Assembly: GCA_044359885.1 (NCBI GenBank)
Contig: JBIKLI010000202.1
Span: 1 to 8,038, forward strand
DNA length: 8,038 bases
Origin: CAIOSQ01 sp044359885
GTDB lineage: Bacteria; Pseudomonadota; Alphaproteobacteria; CACIAM-22H2
Direction of reading: 5' to 3'
Shown: positions 1 through 7,728 of the stretch, piece by piece
Position numbering within the stretch: the stretch's first letter is position 1
Layout: every line of letters starts with the position of its first letter
Position numbers and translations under genes: made by a program
Notes under the pieces: generated by a model
What the model was told of the DNA's origin: nothing
Database searches by the model: none
What the model saw: the letters and a program-made list of their open reading frames with translations, nothing else

Positions 1-262
1 CTTCGTCGCCTATCTCTCCAGGCTCTGCAACATCGCCTACACGGCGACCCAGTACGCGCTGCTGTCGTCGCTGGCGACGGTCGGACGCACGACGCTGTCG
101 GCGGGCGGCGGCTGGCTGTCGCTTCAGTTCGACTGGCCGCTGTTCTTCGTCGTCACCACCTTGGCGGCGCTGCCGGGTCTGGCGATGGCGTTCTGGGTGA
201 TGCGGCGCTTCCCGCCGCCGGCCGCCGCCTCCATCGAACGCCCGGGGAACGACATTCCATGA
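1..262 (+). CDS. AmpG-like MFS transporter, C-terminal fragment
   Basis: This is the 3' end of a gene that enters from the left edge; the first complete codon is at base 2 and 86 residues remain before the TGA at 260-262. The translated tail contains the stretch YLSRLCNIAYTATQYALLSS followed by LATVGRT and a terminal hydrophobic helix around FFVVTTLAALPGLAMAFWV. That pattern is characteristic of the last transmembrane helices of the AmpG/PAT branch of the major facilitator superfamily, inner-membrane permeases best known for importing anhydro-muropeptides during cell-wall recycling. A charged, proline-rich tail of about 18 residues (RRFPPP to GNDIP) follows and should be cytoplasmic. The stop overlaps the start of the next gene by 4 bases. 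The substrate cannot be judged from the fragment, and other AmpG-like permeases are not muropeptide transporters, so the family call is firmer than the function. Confidence 0.8.
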   Translation, partial: FVAYLSRLCNIAYTATQYALLSSLATVGRTTLSAGGGWLSLQFDWPLFFVVTTLAALPGLAMAFWVMRRFPPPAAASIERPGNDIP

Positions 263-1227
263 CCCTCGCCATCGCCTTCGTCGGCGTCGCCCATTGGCAC
301 GCCCCGATCTATCGCGACTGCCTCGCGGCCCATGACGTGCGGATCGTGGGCGGCAGCGATCTCGATCCGGTCGCCGGTGCGGCCGCGGCCGCGCGGCTCG
401 GCCTGCCGTTCTTCGCCGATGCCGACGACATGCTGGCGCGCACCCGGCCCGATTTCGTCTTCGTGACGCCGCGCCACGACCGGGTTCTCGAGGAACTCGC
501 GCCGGTCCTGGCGCGCCGTCTGCCCCTTCTGGTGGAGAAGCCGATGGGCATCGACGGAGCGGTCGCGCGCGAGGCGGCGCGCCGTGTGCGCGCGGCCGGG
601 GTCTATGCCGCCCCGGCCCTGCCCAACCGTCTGCTGGAGATCTGGGACCGGCTGCGCGCGCTCGCGGACGAGGGTCGCCTCGGCACGGTCATGCATGCCA
701 GCTTCCGTCTCATAAACGGGCCGCCAGGCCGCTATCGCGACATGCATCACGTGCCCTGGATGCTCGAGCCGGCGATCGGCGGCGGCGGCGCGCTGCGCAA
801 TCTGGGACAGCACGGCGCCGATGCGACGCTGATCCTCGCGGCGGGCGCCGCGCCTGCGATCGCCGCCGCGCGCATCGTCCGGCATGGCCATGGCGAGGCG
901 GTGGAGGAGTACGGCGCCGCGCTGATGACGCTGCCCGGCGGCGCGGTCGTGCAGGTCGAGGCGGGCTACAGCTGGGCGCCGCAGACCGGCGGCGACTTCG
1001 AATGGCGCATCGCCGCCACCGGGGCCACTCTGCGGCAGACCAGGGGCCGGCTGACGGTGCATCGTGCCGACGGGGCGACCGAGACGCTGGAAACGCCGCA
1101 GCCCAGCTACGCCCCGATGGTGGCGCGGGTCCTGGCGGATTTCCAGGCCGGCGCCTCGCCCTTCGCCACGCTTGAAGCATGCGCGGCTGCCGCCAGCCTC
1201 ATCGATGCGATCTATGCCGCGGCATGA
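259..1227 (+). CDS. Gfo/Idh/MocA-family NAD(P)-dependent oxidoreductase
   Basis: A 322-residue protein of usual family length with an N-terminal Rossmann fold and a C-terminal alpha/beta substrate domain. The family hallmark EKP, whose lysine takes part in catalysis, is at residues 93-95 (LLVEKPMG). A glycine-rich loop at 174-177 leads into a LxxLGQHGAD segment, where H185 matches the conserved catalytic histidine and D188 the downstream aspartate. The position that is normally aspartate four residues before the histidine is N181. The nucleotide-binding turn is also atypical: G9-V-A-H-W-H14 replaces GxGxxG. Family members oxidise or reduce sugars, inositols, biliverdin or related compounds; the substrate here is unknown. 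The ATG overlaps the upstream transporter stop (ATGA), and a GGGGAA Shine-Dalgarno at 244-249 sits 9 bases ahead, so this start is well supported and coupling is likely. Confidence 0.88.
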   Translation: MTLAIAFVGVAHWHAPIYRDCLAAHDVRIVGGSDLDPVAGAAAAARLGLPFFADADDMLARTRPDFVFVTPRHDRVLEELAPVLARRLPLLVEKPMGIDGAVAREAARRVRAAGVYAAPALPNRLLEIWDRLRALADEGRLGTVMHASFRLINGPPGRYRDMHHVPWMLEPAIGGGGALRNLGQHGADATLILAAGAAPAIAAARIVRHGHGEAVEEYGAALMTLPGGAVVQVEAGYSWAPQTGGDFEWRIAATGATLRQTRGRLTVHRADGATETLETPQPSYAPMVARVLADFQAGASPFATLEACAAAASLIDAIYAAA

Positions 1228-1260
1228 CGGATCTTCGACCGCGCGGCCGGCGCCGCCCGT

Positions 1261-1310
1261 GGTTAACAAAACTTAGTGATTTGGTAAGTCAATTCGGCAC
1301 TAGACTGAAG
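1261..1310 (+). promoter_or_regulatory. AT-rich upstream region, probable promoter for the SUOX/kinase pair
   Basis: Bases 1261-1320 are about 40% G+C in an otherwise very GC-rich window, and they lie in the 124-base gap between the oxidoreductase and the SUOX-fold gene. TAGACT at 1301-1306 matches the sigma-70 -10 consensus at 4 of 6 positions. No good -35 sits at 16-18 bases: TTGGTA at 1281-1286 is only 14 bases away. TTAACA at 1263-1268 matches the -35 consensus at 5 of 6 but lacks a convincing partner. The composition makes a promoter plausible; the exact elements are uncertain. Confidence 0.4.
1271..1289. promoter_or_regulatory. Small inverted repeat, possible operator
   Basis: ACTTA (1271-1275) and TAAGT (1285-1289) are perfect 5-base inverted arms separated by 9 bases. 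The spacing would suit a dimeric regulator, and the site lies inside the AT-rich patch. Arms this short occur by chance in AT-rich DNA, so this is a weak candidate. Confidence 0.2.
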
Positions 1311-1338
1311 TGGAGTTTCGAGCCCCACCCCTCAACCT

Positions 1339-1343
1339 AGGAG
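1339..1343 (+). promoter_or_regulatory. Ribosome binding site that fixes the SUOX-fold start
   Basis: AGGAG lies 8 bases before the ATG at 1352. A second purine run, AAGGAG at 1346-1351, abuts the ATG and is too close to serve it. The good spacing argues for ATG 1352 over the in-frame GTG at 1310. Confidence 0.6.
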
Positions 1344-1351
1344 CCAAGGAG

Positions 1352-1882
1352 ATGACGTTCCTCAGTTCTCCGCGGCGCGCCCTGTTGCGCGCCCTGACCT
1401 TCGCCGCGGCGCTGATCCTCGCCCCCGGCCTGTCGTCGGCGCAACCGCTGGCGGCCCCGACGGGCGCCCCGATCCTGGAGATCACGGGCCGCGTGGCGGT
1501 CACCAACGGGGATGCGCGTGCGCGGTTCGATCTCGCGATGCTGGAGGCGCTGGGCGCCTCGCGCATCCGGACCTCGACGGCCTGGACCACTGGCCCGCAG
1601 AATTTCGAGGGTGTGAGCCTCAAGACGCTGCTCGAGCGCGTGGGCGCGTTCGGCAGCAGCGTCGAGGCCATCGCGCTCAACGACTACAAGGTCGAGATCC
1701 CGGTGTCGGATTTCGCGCGCTGGCCGGTCATCCTCGCCTATCGGATGAACGGCGAGCTGATGCGGGTGCGCGACAAGGGCCCGCTGTGGATCATCTATCC
1801 GCAGGACGACTTCCCGGCCCTCAACACCAAGGAGACGCAGGGCAAGTGGGTCTGGCAGGTCAAGGAACTGCGGGTGAAGTAG
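1352..1882 (+). CDS. Exported SUOX-fold (oxidoreductase molybdopterin-binding domain) protein lacking cysteine
   Basis: A 176-residue protein. Residues 1-30 form a signal peptide with arginines (R8, R9, R13), a hydrophobic core and a likely cleavage site after S28-S29-A30; P-R-R-A-L-L-R loosely resembles a twin-arginine motif. The mature part (residues 40-176) reads as a compact sulfite-oxidase-type domain: an ILEITGRV opening strand, then RIRTSTAW, FEGVSLKTLLERVGA, and a C-terminal DKGPLWIIYPQDDFP to VWQVKELRV segment. In catalytic members such as MsrP the first of these reads like RxRCVExW, with the cysteine binding molybdenum; here the equivalent position is T74 and the protein has no cysteine anywhere. 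It is also about half the length of MsrP. Enzymatic redox activity is therefore unlikely, and ligand binding or signalling is more plausible. The start was chosen for the signal peptide and the ribosome binding site. The gene lies 54 bases before a membrane histidine kinase and is in the same reading frame. Confidence 0.78.
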   Translation: MTFLSSPRRALLRALTFAAALILAPGLSSAQPLAAPTGAPILEITGRVAVTNGDARARFDLAMLEALGASRIRTSTAWTTGPQNFEGVSLKTLLERVGAFGSSVEAIALNDYKVEIPVSDFARWPVILAYRMNGELMRVRDKGPLWIIYPQDDFPALNTKETQGKWVWQVKELRVK

Positions 1883-1936
1883 CGTGACCTGCGGCGGCGC
1901 GGCCGCGCGGCGGGCGCCCGAGCACGCGGCGACCGC

Positions 1937-3721
<1,785 letters not shown>

Positions 3722-3786
3722 CCGGCCGCCGCGCGGCGCGCTTGCCGCGACCGTCTTGCCGGCCGCAACATCGGCGCCGTCGCCGC

Positions 3787-3790
3787 GGAG
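3787..3790 (+). promoter_or_regulatory. Ribosome binding site for hyuB
   Basis: GGAG lies 8 bases before the ATG at 3799, with a second purine run (AAGGA) running into the start codon. The layout resembles the leader of the SUOX-fold gene at 1340-1354. It supports this start over longer open frames that run back through the kinase gene. Confidence 0.6.
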
Positions 3791-3798
3791 AGCCAAGG

Positions 3799-5595
3799 AT
3801 GTCCGGGAACGTCGATCCGATCGACTTCGAGCTGTTCAAGAACGCGATCTTCTCGATCGCCGACGAGATGGCCCTGACCATCGTGCGGACGACCTATTCG
3901 GGCGTGCTCAAGGACAACATGGATTTCTCGACCGGCTTCGCCGACGCCGACGGCAAGCTGGTCGCGCAGGGGCTGACGCTGCCCGGTCATCTGGGATCGG
4001 TGCCCACGGCCATGGAATCGATCATGAGGCATTTCGCCGGCGACATCGCCGAGGGCGACGTGTTCATCATGAACGATCCGTTCGACGGCGGGATGCACCT
4101 GCCGGACATCTTCGTGTTCAAGCCGCTGTTCCACGGCGGCGAACGCATCGCCTTCGCCTGCACCGTGTGCCACCACACCGACGTGGGCGGCCGGGTCGCG
4201 GGCTCGAACGCCTCGGACTCGACCGAGATCTATGCCGAGGGGCTGCGCATCGCGCCGCTGAAGCTCTACGCGGCCGGCCGGCCCGACCGGACGATCATGA
4301 CCTTCATCGAACGCAACGTGCGGGTTCCGACCAAGGTGTTCGGCGATCTGCGCGCCCAGCTGGCGGCCTGCCACGTCGCCGAGACCCAGTTCGCTGCCCT
4401 CGTGGCGCGACACGGCGCCGCGACGACGCGCGCGCTGATGCGCGAGACGATCGACTACGCGGAGCGGATGACGCGCGCGGCGCTGGCCGCGCTGCCCGAC
4501 GGCACCTGGAGCTTCGAGGACTGGATCGACGACGACGGCGTCGACGACGGCAGGCCGATCCGCCTGTTCGTCGCCATCCGCAAGACCGGTGACCATATGG
4601 TGGTGGACTGGACCGGCACGAGCCCGCAGGTGAGGGGAGCCATCAACAGCACCCTCTCCTTCACCAAGGCCGCGAGCTACACCGGCGTGCGCTCGGTCCT
4701 TCCGCCCGGCATTCCCAACAACGAGGGCGTGTTCCGCGCCATCGAGGTGATCTGCCCGCCGGGCACGGTCGGCAACGGCGTGCTGCCGGCGGCCTGCGCG
4801 GCGCGCGGCCTCACCGGGTTCCGCATGACCGACTGCATGTTCGGCGCTCTGGCCATGATGCTGCCGTCGCGCGTCCCGGCGGCGGGCGACGGCGGCAACA
4901 CCGGCATCTCGATCGGCGGCTACCATGCCGACCGCCAGCCGTTCATCTATGTCGACTTCACCTGCGGCGCCTGGGGCGCGCGGCCCTGGGCGGACGGTCT
5001 GGACGGCAATTCGCACATGTTCGCCAACATGGCGTCGCCCTCCATCGAGGTCACCGAGGCCGAGCATCCGATCTCGATCCTCGCCTACGAGTTCGTGGCC
5101 GACCGCGCCGGCGCGGGAAAGTTCCGCGGCGGCGTGCCGTTCCGCCGCGACTACCGCTTCGATGAGGCGGAAGCCACGCTGCAGGTCCGTTCCGACCGGC
5201 GCGACCACCGGCCGTTCGGTCTCTATGGCGGTTCGCCGGGCGCGCCGAGCGGGAACTGGCTGAATCCCGACGGCGAGAACCGGACGCTGCCTGGAAAGTT
5301 CACGATGACGGTTCGCCGCGGCGACGTGCTGCGCCATGTGCTGGCCGGCGCGGGCGGCTGGGGGGATCCGCTGGAACGCGATCCCGCCGCGGTGCTCGAG
5401 GACGTGCGCAACGAACTGCTGTCGCCCGGACGGGCGTGCGCCGATTACGGGGTCGTCGTCGACACGCGGACCTGGACCGTCGATGCCGCGGCGACGGCCG
5501 CGGCGCGCGCCGCCCTGCGCGACCGGCGCGGCTGGCGCGAGCCTCCGGCCGTGCAGCGGCACGACCCGCCGACGCCGGCGGGCGACGCCGCGTGA
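3799..5595 (+). CDS. hyuB: Hydantoinase B / acetone carboxylase alpha-type subunit
   Basis: A 598-residue cytoplasmic protein, full length for the hydantoinase B family (Pfam Hydantoinase_B). The N-terminus (DPIDFELFKNAIFSIADEM) and the motifs N92-DPFDGGMHLPD103 and H125-HTDVGG131 are family signatures rich in potential metal ligands. The tail carries the conserved G-G-W-G-D-P (519-524) followed by LERDP. The family pairs with a HyuA subunit to carry out ATP-dependent ring opening (N-methylhydantoin, 5-oxoproline) or ATP-dependent carboxylation (acetone, acetophenone). The substrate cannot be decided from these motifs. No small third subunit as in acetone carboxylase is present in the window, which slightly favours a hydantoinase or oxoprolinase-like role. 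It begins 77 bases after the kinase gene and ends 22 bases before hyuA, so B and A should be co-transcribed. Confidence 0.92.
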   Translation: MSGNVDPIDFELFKNAIFSIADEMALTIVRTTYSGVLKDNMDFSTGFADADGKLVAQGLTLPGHLGSVPTAMESIMRHFAGDIAEGDVFIMNDPFDGGMHLPDIFVFKPLFHGGERIAFACTVCHHTDVGGRVAGSNASDSTEIYAEGLRIAPLKLYAAGRPDRTIMTFIERNVRVPTKVFGDLRAQLAACHVAETQFAALVARHGAATTRALMRETIDYAERMTRAALAALPDGTWSFEDWIDDDGVDDGRPIRLFVAIRKTGDHMVVDWTGTSPQVRGAINSTLSFTKAASYTGVRSVLPPGIPNNEGVFRAIEVICPPGTVGNGVLPAACAARGLTGFRMTDCMFGALAMMLPSRVPAAGDGGNTGISIGGYHADRQPFIYVDFTCGAWGARPWADGLDGNSHMFANMASPSIEVTEAEHPISILAYEFVADRAGAGKFRGGVPFRRDYRFDEAEATLQVRSDRRDHRPFGLYGGSPGAPSGNWLNPDGENRTLPGKFTMTVRRGDVLRHVLAGAGGWGDPLERDPAAVLEDVRNELLSPGRACADYGVVVDTRTWTVDAAATAAARAALRDRRGWREPPAVQRHDPPTPAGDAA

Positions 5596-5603
5596 CGGCG
5601 CGC

Positions 5604-5609
5604 GGGGAG
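5604..5609 (+). promoter_or_regulatory. Ribosome binding site for hyuA
   Basis: GGGGAG lies 8 bases before the ATG at 5618, within the 22-base gap after hyuB. It selects this start over in-frame starts farther upstream, such as 5336, that would overlap the end of hyuB. Confidence 0.65.
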
Positions 5610-5617
5610 CCTGGTCC

Positions 5618-7705
5618 ATGACGACCTATCGCGTCGGCGTCGACATCGGCGGCACCTTCACCGACATCGTCCTGCTCGGTTCGGACGGAACGGTCCATAC
5701 CCGGAAGATTCCGTCCAGCGTCGACGACTACGCCCGCGCGATCGTCGAGGGACTGGTCGATGTCTTCGCCGAGCAGGGTCTGTCCGGCGCCGGCATCGAG
5801 GAGATCCGCCACGGCACCACCATCGCCTCGAACGCGATCCTGGAGCAGAAGGGCGCGCGCACCGGCCTGATCACCAGCCGGGGCTTCCGCGACGTGCTGG
5901 AGATCCGCACGCTGCGGATGCCCAGGCTTTACGACCTGGCCTGGAACAAGCCGCCGCCGCTGGTCGAGCGCCATCTGCGCCACACGGTCGACGAGCGCGT
6001 CGATGCGCGCGGGCGGGTGGAACGCGCCCTGGATCCCGCGGACGCGGCGCGCGCGATCGACCGGCTGCTCGCCGGGAACGTCGAGGCGATCGCGGTCTGC
6101 CTGATCAACGCCTACGCCAACCCGGTGCACGAATTCATGCTGCGCGACATGATCCGCGCGCGGGCGCCCGGGCTGCCGCTGTCGGTCAGCTACGAGGTGC
6201 TGCCCGAGATCAAGGAATACGAGCGCAGTTCGACCACGGTCGTGAACGCCTATGTGATGCCGGTGGTCTCGACCTATCTGCGCGCGCTGCGCCGCGGGCT
6301 CGACGCCGCGGGCGTGCGGGCGCGGCTGCTGCTGATGCAGTCGAATGGCGGGCTGACCACGGACGCCGCGGCGGCGGCGCGGCCGGTGGACATCGTCGAA
6401 TCCGGTCCCGCGGGCGGCGTCGTCGGCGGCCAGGCGCTGGCGCGGGCGCGCGGGCTGGAGCGGATCATCACCTTCGACATGGGCGGCACGACCGCCAAGG
6501 CGGCGATGGTCGAAGGCGGCGAGGTGGCGCGCGCGGCCGAGTACTCGGTCGGCGCGGGGATCATGATCGGCTCGCGGCTGTTGACCGGTGCCGGCTATGT
6601 GCTGAAGGTGCCGGCCATCGATCTGGCCGAAGTCGGCGCCGGGGGCGGCAGCCATGTCTGGATCGACGCCGGTGGCGCGCTGCAGATCGGTCCCGAGAGC
6701 GCCGGCTCCGTCCCGGGTCCGGTCTGCTACGCCAAGGGCGGGCAGGTGCCGACGATCACCGACGCCAACGTGCTGCTCGGCTACATCAATCCGCGGCATC
6801 TGGTCGGCGGCGCGCTCGCCCTCGATGCCGATCTGGCGCGGGCCGTGTTCGCGGCGAAGATCGCCACGCCGCTCGGGCTTGGCGTCGAGGCCGCCGCCCA
6901 TGGCGCGCATCGCATCGCGGCATCGAACATGATCCGCGCGATCAAGGCGGTGTCGACCGAGCGCGGCCGCGATCCGCGCGACTTCGCGCTCTTCGCCTTC
7001 GGCGGCAACGGACCGATCTTCGCCTGCGGCATGGCCGCGGCGCTGGGCATGACCCGCGTCCTCGTGCCGCCCGGCGCCGGCCTGTTCTCGTCCTTCGGCC
7101 TGCTCTACGCGGATGTCGAGCATCATTACGCGCGCAGCCTGCGCCGGCTGCTGCGAAAGGCGGATCCCGGCGAGATCGAGACCGCCTGGGACGCGCTCGC
7201 CGGTCAGGCGCGCGCCCAGCTGGCGGCCGAAGGTTTCGCCGGCGCGCGCGCGCGGATCCGGCGGGCGGCGGCGCTGCACTATCAGGGCCAGAGCTACGAA
7301 CTGGTCGTGCCGGTGCCGGACGGGCCCGTCGACGCGCGCATGCTGGCGCTGCTGGAAGCCGGCTTCGCCGCGGAGCATGAGCGCAGCTACGGCCACCGCG
7401 CCGGCCCCGACGAGCCGGTCGAACTGGTGACCCTGCAGGTCGTCGGCCAGGGGCTGCGCGAAGGGCCGGGCGTGCCCGCGGTCACGCGCTCGACCCGGCC
7501 CGAGCCTGTGCCGCCGCCGCCGCGCCGCGCCTATTTCGGCGCGCCGCATGGGTGGGTGGAGACGCCCGTGCTGCGCCGCAGCGAGCTGTCCGTGCCGCGC
7601 GCCGGCCCGCTGATCGTCGAGGAATACGATTCGACCTGCGTCGTCCCGCCCGGCGCGCGGGCAAGCCTGGACGCGGGCGGCTCGATCCTGATCGAGCTGG
7701 CCTGA
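5618..7705 (+). CDS. hyuA: Hydantoinase A / 5-oxoprolinase-type ATP-binding subunit
   Basis: A 695-residue cytoplasmic protein of typical family length (about 690). The N-terminal Hydant_A_N domain opens with GVDIGGTFTD (7-16), the phosphate-binding motif of this actin/ASKHA-type ATPase fold, followed by H65-GTTIASNAI. The central hydantoinase A domain has E261-SGPAGG267 and D287-MGGTTAK294. F461-GGNGP466 and a GLFSSFGLL stretch follow, before a C-terminal beta-rich domain ending in SILIELA. All core motifs are intact. HyuA supplies ATP binding and substrate phosphorylation for the reaction completed with HyuB. Family members act on N-methylhydantoin, hydantoins, 5-oxoproline, acetone or acetophenone, and I cannot separate these here. 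The start was chosen for the GGGGAG site and because MTTYRVGVDIGG is the usual N-terminus. The stop codon lies within a 14-base tandem duplication. Confidence 0.93.
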   Translation: MTTYRVGVDIGGTFTDIVLLGSDGTVHTRKIPSSVDDYARAIVEGLVDVFAEQGLSGAGIEEIRHGTTIASNAILEQKGARTGLITSRGFRDVLEIRTLRMPRLYDLAWNKPPPLVERHLRHTVDERVDARGRVERALDPADAARAIDRLLAGNVEAIAVCLINAYANPVHEFMLRDMIRARAPGLPLSVSYEVLPEIKEYERSSTTVVNAYVMPVVSTYLRALRRGLDAAGVRARLLLMQSNGGLTTDAAAAARPVDIVESGPAGGVVGGQALARARGLERIITFDMGGTTAKAAMVEGGEVARAAEYSVGAGIMIGSRLLTGAGYVLKVPAIDLAEVGAGGGSHVWIDAGGALQIGPESAGSVPGPVCYAKGGQVPTITDANVLLGYINPRHLVGGALALDADLARAVFAAKIATPLGLGVEAAAHGAHRIAASNMIRAIKAVSTERGRDPRDFALFAFGGNGPIFACGMAAALGMTRVLVPPGAGLFSSFGLLYADVEHHYARSLRRLLRKADPGEIETAWDALAGQARAQLAAEGFAGARARIRRAAALHYQGQSYELVVPVPDGPVDARMLALLEAGFAAEHERSYGHRAGPDEPVELVTLQVVGQGLREGPGVPAVTRSTRPEPVPPPPRRAYFGAPHGWVETPVLRRSELSVPRAGPLIVEEYDSTCVVPPGARASLDAGGSILIELA

Positions 7706-7719
7706 TCGAGCTGGCCTGA
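7687..7719. repeat. 14-base tandem duplication over the hyuA stop codon
   Basis: The unit CCTGATCGAGCTGG occurs at 7687-7700 and again at 7701-7714, and CCTGA continues to 7719, giving a perfect period-14 run of 33 bases. The first TGA (7703-7705) ends hyuA; the second (7717-7719) is its out-of-frame copy. With one or two units the encoded end would still be ILIELA, so the duplication is silent for the protein. It looks like a recent slippage or short-repeat duplication. Confidence 0.9.
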
Positions 7720-7728
7720 CCGCGGCGC

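Noticed and set aside
1228..1262. Possible intrinsic terminator after the oxidoreductase
   Set aside because: GC-rich stretches are present but I could not form a clean stem-loop followed by a T-run.
124..1269. - strand open frame (381 codons) opposite the oxidoreductase
   Set aside because: Low-complexity translation without domains, covering the real oxidoreductase gene.
1310..1351. GTG start 14 codons upstream for the SUOX-fold gene
   Set aside because: It has no ribosome binding site and would put a non-signal stretch ahead of the signal peptide.
3722..3798. GC palindrome GCCGCGCGGC (3728-3737) as a terminator after the kinase gene
   Set aside because: It has no loop and no following T-run; palindromes like this are frequent in DNA of this composition.
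7241..7255. Alternating GC run, possible Z-DNA
   Set aside because: It lies within hyuA coding sequence and is explained by Ala/Arg codons in a GC-rich genome.
5300..7549. Long - strand open frame (749 codons) opposite hyuA
   Set aside because: Same composition-driven artefact; hyuA on the + strand carries all the family motifs.
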